Origin: JASFTV01 sp050050615
Lineage (GTDB): Bacteria > Desulfobacterota > DSM-4660 > Desulfatiglandales > HGW-15
Length of the DNA stretch: 8,371 nucleotides
Assembly: GCA_050050615.1 (NCBI GenBank)
Contig: JASFTV010000146.1
Coordinates: forward strand, 1 to 8,371
Direction of reading: 5' to 3'
Shown: positions 6,257 through 8,371 of the stretch, piece by piece
How the letters are laid out: each line of letters starts with the position of its first letter
Position numbering within the stretch: the first letter of the stretch is position 1
Translations under genes and position numbers: made by a program
Notes under the pieces: generated by a model
Database searches by the model: none
Told to the model about the DNA's origin: nothing
What the model saw: only the letters and a program-made list of their open reading frames with translations

Positions 6257-6649
6257 CTATTTTCCTTTCAGAGCCCTCTCCACGGTTCTCAGAAGTTGCT
6301 CCGGAGAAACAGGCTTCTGGATCAGGGTATCGCAGGCTAACCATTCATCCTGCGGATAGGCTTCAAAAGGCCCCTTGAGATCAACGGCGGTAATCATGAT
6401 TCTTGGCTTGTCTTTGGTCTGCTCATCCTCAACGAGAGCCTTGACGACGTTGGATCCTTCGCTGTAAGTTTCCATCATCAAATCAATAATATAAAGGTCA
6501 GGATTATCTGATTTGGATTTTTCAAGCCCCTCTTTTCCACTGAAGGCCTCCACGACCTCATACCCTGCGGATTTCAAGACGATGCCTGTGGTTTTCACAA
6601 AATCGGGGTCGTCATCAATAATCAATACCTTCTTCCCTTTCTCGTTCAT
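6257..6649 (-). CDS. Stand-alone CheY-like response regulator receiver protein
   Basis: This is a single-domain receiver protein of 130 residues with no output domain, expected to signal by phosphorylation-dependent protein binding in the cytoplasm. The key residues are all present: the acidic patch D12-D14 in LIIDDDPDF, phospho-acceptor D56 in LYIIDLMM, the switch threonine T87 in IMITAVD, and K112 in the QKPVSPEQLL motif. The start ATG 6649 has a strong Shine-Dalgarno (GGGGGT at 6660-6655, 6-nt spacer). It follows the iron-sulfur gene by 97 bp in the same direction and is probably in the same transcript. No histidine kinase is in the window, so its partner is unknown. The loop after D56 (METYSEGSNV) is somewhat longer than in CheY. 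The receiver assignment is secure; a role tied to the adjacent redox complex is inferred from position only. Confidence 0.93.
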   Translation of the reverse strand: MNEKGKKVLIIDDDPDFVKTTGIVLKSAGYEVVEAFSGKEGLEKSKSDNPDLYIIDLMMETYSEGSNVVKALVEDEQTKDKPRIMITAVDLKGPFEAYPQDEWLACDTLIQKPVSPEQLLRTVERALKGK

Positions 6650-6748
6650 AAAGCACCCCCTGTGTTATTAATTTGGTAAAAAACCTTCTTACTCCTAAAT
6701 GTGCCGAGAACTTGGCGGCGTGCATCACTGCAAAAGGACGAACCGATA

Positions 6749-7753
6749 TCAGAGTCTGTTCAATTCTTGGACAATTTCAATCGTCCCGAGCCCTACAGGG
6801 CATGCATCGGAACATCGGCCGCACCCGACGCATCCAGATTCGTTGTAGTTGATCACGTCGAACTTGAGTTTGTGCTCATGTCTTCTGGCTAGTCTGGAAC
6901 CCTGAGTTGGCCTGGGATTATGGCCGCTTGTTTCCCTGGTAAAACCCGCATGCAGGCATGCATCCCAGGTGCGGCACCTTGTGTACCCGCCTTCGGAGGG
7001 GCGCTCATAAACATTGAAACAGGTACATGTCGGGCAGACATACACGCAGCCCCCACAGTTTATGCATCTGTCCGCCAGTCTTTCCCAGAAGGCTTGATCA
7101 GCTTTGTCTTCTTTCAAGACCTCAATCGCCTTCTTGAAGCCCGGCATGTTCTTCTGCGAGAGCAAAGAGTTTTTCTTTATGGCTTCAACCGTCTCTTTAT
7201 CCTTCTGGGTTGCCTGTTCAAAATGGCGGTTTTGAAGAAGCTCTTCTCCCTGTTTGGTGTCAGCAATCGCAATATAGCCATCGCTGGCATCATACAATTG
7301 GAGGTCATATCCGCTTTCAAGATAAGGCGCTGCCCCGGTATCAATACAGAAACAGGTCTCACTCGGCGGTTCATGGCAGGCCACAGCGACAGTGGTCATT
7401 TTTTGCCGTTTCGCCACATAATTGGGATCGGCCATTTTGTCCCGGAACATGAATCTGTCCGTAAATTGAATCGCTTTCACTTCACAGGGTCTGAGCCCGA
7501 AGACGAGTGTTGTTGTAGCATCCGTAATTTTCGAAATCCGGTCCGCTCTAAAAGAGATGATCTCTTCTGTCTGTGGGAACAAAACCGTCTTGGCCGCGTT
7601 CGTAGTTTTGCCGATATCACCCTTGAATTCACCCTCTCCGAGTGGCACAAGCATCAGATCTCGGTCATCCAACCACTCCGGGCAATAGACCGTTGCGACC
7701 CTGTTCATCGCCCTGAGAAAGGCAGGCACATTATCCTTTCTTAATCTCTTCAC
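6749..7753 (-). CDS. 4Fe-4S dicluster protein, sulfhydrogenase beta-subunit (HydB) type
   Basis: This is a predicted cytoplasmic electron-transfer subunit of 334 residues. An N-terminal domain of about 220 residues contains VFGLRPCEVKAI (C90) and CHEPPSETCFC (C126, C134, C136), typical of the beta-subunit family found with sulfhydrogenases, formate dehydrogenases and related reductases. Two ferredoxin-type motifs follow: C230, C233, C236 and C240 (CINCGGCVYVC), then C308, C311, C314 and C318 (CVGCGRCSDACPVG). Between them lies RTWDACLHAGFTRETSGHNP, also characteristic of this family, plus further cysteines C243 and C245. The start is GTG 7753, overlapping the upstream stop codon by one base (TAGTG), with an ideal AAGGAGG 5 nt before it. 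Tight coupling to the molybdopterin subunit implies it passes electrons from that subunit to a soluble carrier. The NAD(P)-binding gamma subunit that often follows such proteins is not downstream here. The family call is strong; the exact partner is inferred. Confidence 0.87.
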   Translation of the reverse strand: MKRLRKDNVPAFLRAMNRVATVYCPEWLDDRDLMLVPLGEGEFKGDIGKTTNAAKTVLFPQTEEIISFRADRISKITDATTTLVFGLRPCEVKAIQFTDRFMFRDKMADPNYVAKRQKMTTVAVACHEPPSETCFCIDTGAAPYLESGYDLQLYDASDGYIAIADTKQGEELLQNRHFEQATQKDKETVEAIKKNSLLSQKNMPGFKKAIEVLKEDKADQAFWERLADRCINCGGCVYVCPTCTCFNVYERPSEGGYTRCRTWDACLHAGFTRETSGHNPRPTQGSRLARRHEHKLKFDVINYNESGCVGCGRCSDACPVGLGTIEIVQELNRL

Positions 7754-8371
7754 TAGATCCTCCTTATACTGACAGCACAGTTCTTAAGCTCAGGTATCTT
7801 GGCCACGGGATCAAGAGCATCAATGGTCAGCTCATTGATATTCCTCTCACTGTAATGAAAGGTACTGAAAACAACGCCTTCAGGAACAATAGGGGTTATC
7901 TGTACGGGCAAATGAATTTCACCGCGTCTGGACTCTACAGCCACCATGCTCCCGTCAATCACTCTCAAGCGTCGGGCGTCTCCGGGATTCATCTCTAAAA
8001 CGGCTTTAGGTGCCTCCCTTTCAAGAATGGCGTCTTTCCTGGTCATCGTTCCGGTGTGAAACTGAAAGCCAACCCTTCCGGTTGTGAGCGTAAATGGATA
8101 TTCATCATCCGGGATCTCTGCGGGTGGTATGTACTCTTTGGCATCAAAGAAGCCCAGTCCTCGGGTGAATCGATCTTTGTGCAAAAAGGGCGTACCAGGA
8201 TGATTTTCATCCGGACAAGGCCATGATAGACCCCAAGATCCTTGCAAGCGGTTATGCGTGATCCCTCCGTAAGAGGGCGTCACCCTGTTTATCTCCTCTA
8301 AGATCTCCATTGAACTTTCGTAATTGAGAGGGTGCCCAGCTCTAGAGCATATTTCAGAGATGATCTTCCAG
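7753..8371 (-). CDS. Formate dehydrogenase-like molybdopterin oxidoreductase, C-terminal part (partial)
   Basis: The reading frame is open to the right edge, so the gene begins outside the window; the ATG at 8310 is internal. The 205 visible residues start WKIISEICSRAGHPLNYES, typical of the region before the last domain of FdhA-type enzymes, followed by INRVTPSYGGI. The molybdopterin-dinucleotide-binding domain occupies about the last 115 residues. It includes LTTGRVGFQFHTGTMTR, the VLEMNPGDARRLRVIDG and VAVESRRGEI segments, PEGVVFSTFHYSE, and the ending LTIDALDPVAKIPELKNCAV, a near-signature of soluble NAD- or ferredoxin-linked formate dehydrogenases. The selenocysteine/cysteine active site and the N-terminal clusters lie beyond the edge and cannot be judged. 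The stop TAG overlaps the GTG of the iron-sulfur subunit. Another molybdoenzyme of the same superfamily is possible but less likely. Confidence 0.88.
   Translation of the reverse strand, partial: WKIISEICSRAGHPLNYESSMEILEEINRVTPSYGGITHNRLQGSWGLSWPCPDENHPGTPFLHKDRFTRGLGFFDAKEYIPPAEIPDDEYPFTLTTGRVGFQFHTGTMTRKDAILEREAPKAVLEMNPGDARRLRVIDGSMVAVESRRGEIHLPVQITPIVPEGVVFSTFHYSERNINELTIDALDPVAKIPELKNCAVSIRRI
7759..7765 (-). promoter_or_regulatory. Consensus Shine-Dalgarno for the GTG-initiated iron-sulfur subunit
   Basis: AAGGAGG, inside the end of the upstream coding sequence, lies 5 nt before GTG 7753, which shares a base with the preceding TAG stop. This fixes the non-ATG start and indicates translational coupling of the two subunits. 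Confidence 0.8.

Noticed and set aside
6920..7744. A 274-codon plus-strand frame antisense to the iron-sulfur gene.
   Set aside because: It is the antisense shadow of a strongly supported gene; its translation has no conserved motif and the opposite strand carries two perfect ferredoxin motifs.

Overview
This window looks like chromosomal DNA of an anaerobic bacterium, most plausibly a sulfate-reducing or syntrophic lineage of the former Deltaproteobacteria (Desulfobacterota). That is an inference from gene content (a formate-dehydrogenase-type molybdoenzyme with a sulfhydrogenase-beta-type iron-sulfur partner, a SPASM-like radical SAM enzyme, a stand-alone receiver protein) and from the short palindromic intergenic repeats. 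No rRNA, tRNA or taxonomic marker gene is present. GC content is moderate and Shine-Dalgarno sequences are clear for most genes. Two genes use non-ATG starts (GTG), and a third probably does (TTG).

Layout. 1-189: two REP-like palindromic repeats, no gene. 190-1068 (-): a YegS/DgkB-type lipid kinase. 1069-1824: about 750 bp without a convincing gene, holding small hairpins and T-tracts. 1825-3279 (+): a radical SAM enzyme with extra C-terminal cysteines. 3292-3316: an 11-bp hairpin. 3320-3688 (-): a small protein of unknown function whose last 30 or so codons lie inside a palindromic repeat. 3874-5349 (+): an FAD-dependent amine oxidase. 5355-5415: an imperfect inverted repeat between convergent genes. 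5421-6062 (-): a protein resembling a degenerate macro domain. 6063-6256: AT-rich spacer with a candidate terminator. 6257-6649 (-): a CheY-like receiver protein. 6749-7753 (-): a two-cluster 4Fe-4S protein. 7753-8371 (-): the C-terminal part of a formate dehydrogenase-like molybdopterin oxidoreductase, running off the right edge.

How the genes work together. The clearest unit is the leftward operon at the right end. The molybdoenzyme stop codon and the iron-sulfur protein GTG start share one base (TAGTG), so the two are very probably co-translated subunits of one cytoplasmic formate-linked redox complex. The receiver gene follows after 97 bp in the same direction, and an AU-rich hairpin plus T-tract at 6124-6169 may end the transcript. 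The other genes (lipid kinase, radical SAM, small protein, amine oxidase, macro-like protein) mostly stand alone in alternating orientations and show no obvious shared pathway. I do not see a convincing new multi-gene system. The items most worth a second look are the atypical macro-like protein with repeat-like sequences on both sides, the repeat-encoded tail of the small protein, the long leader of the radical SAM gene, and the molybdoenzyme/beta-subunit/receiver operon.
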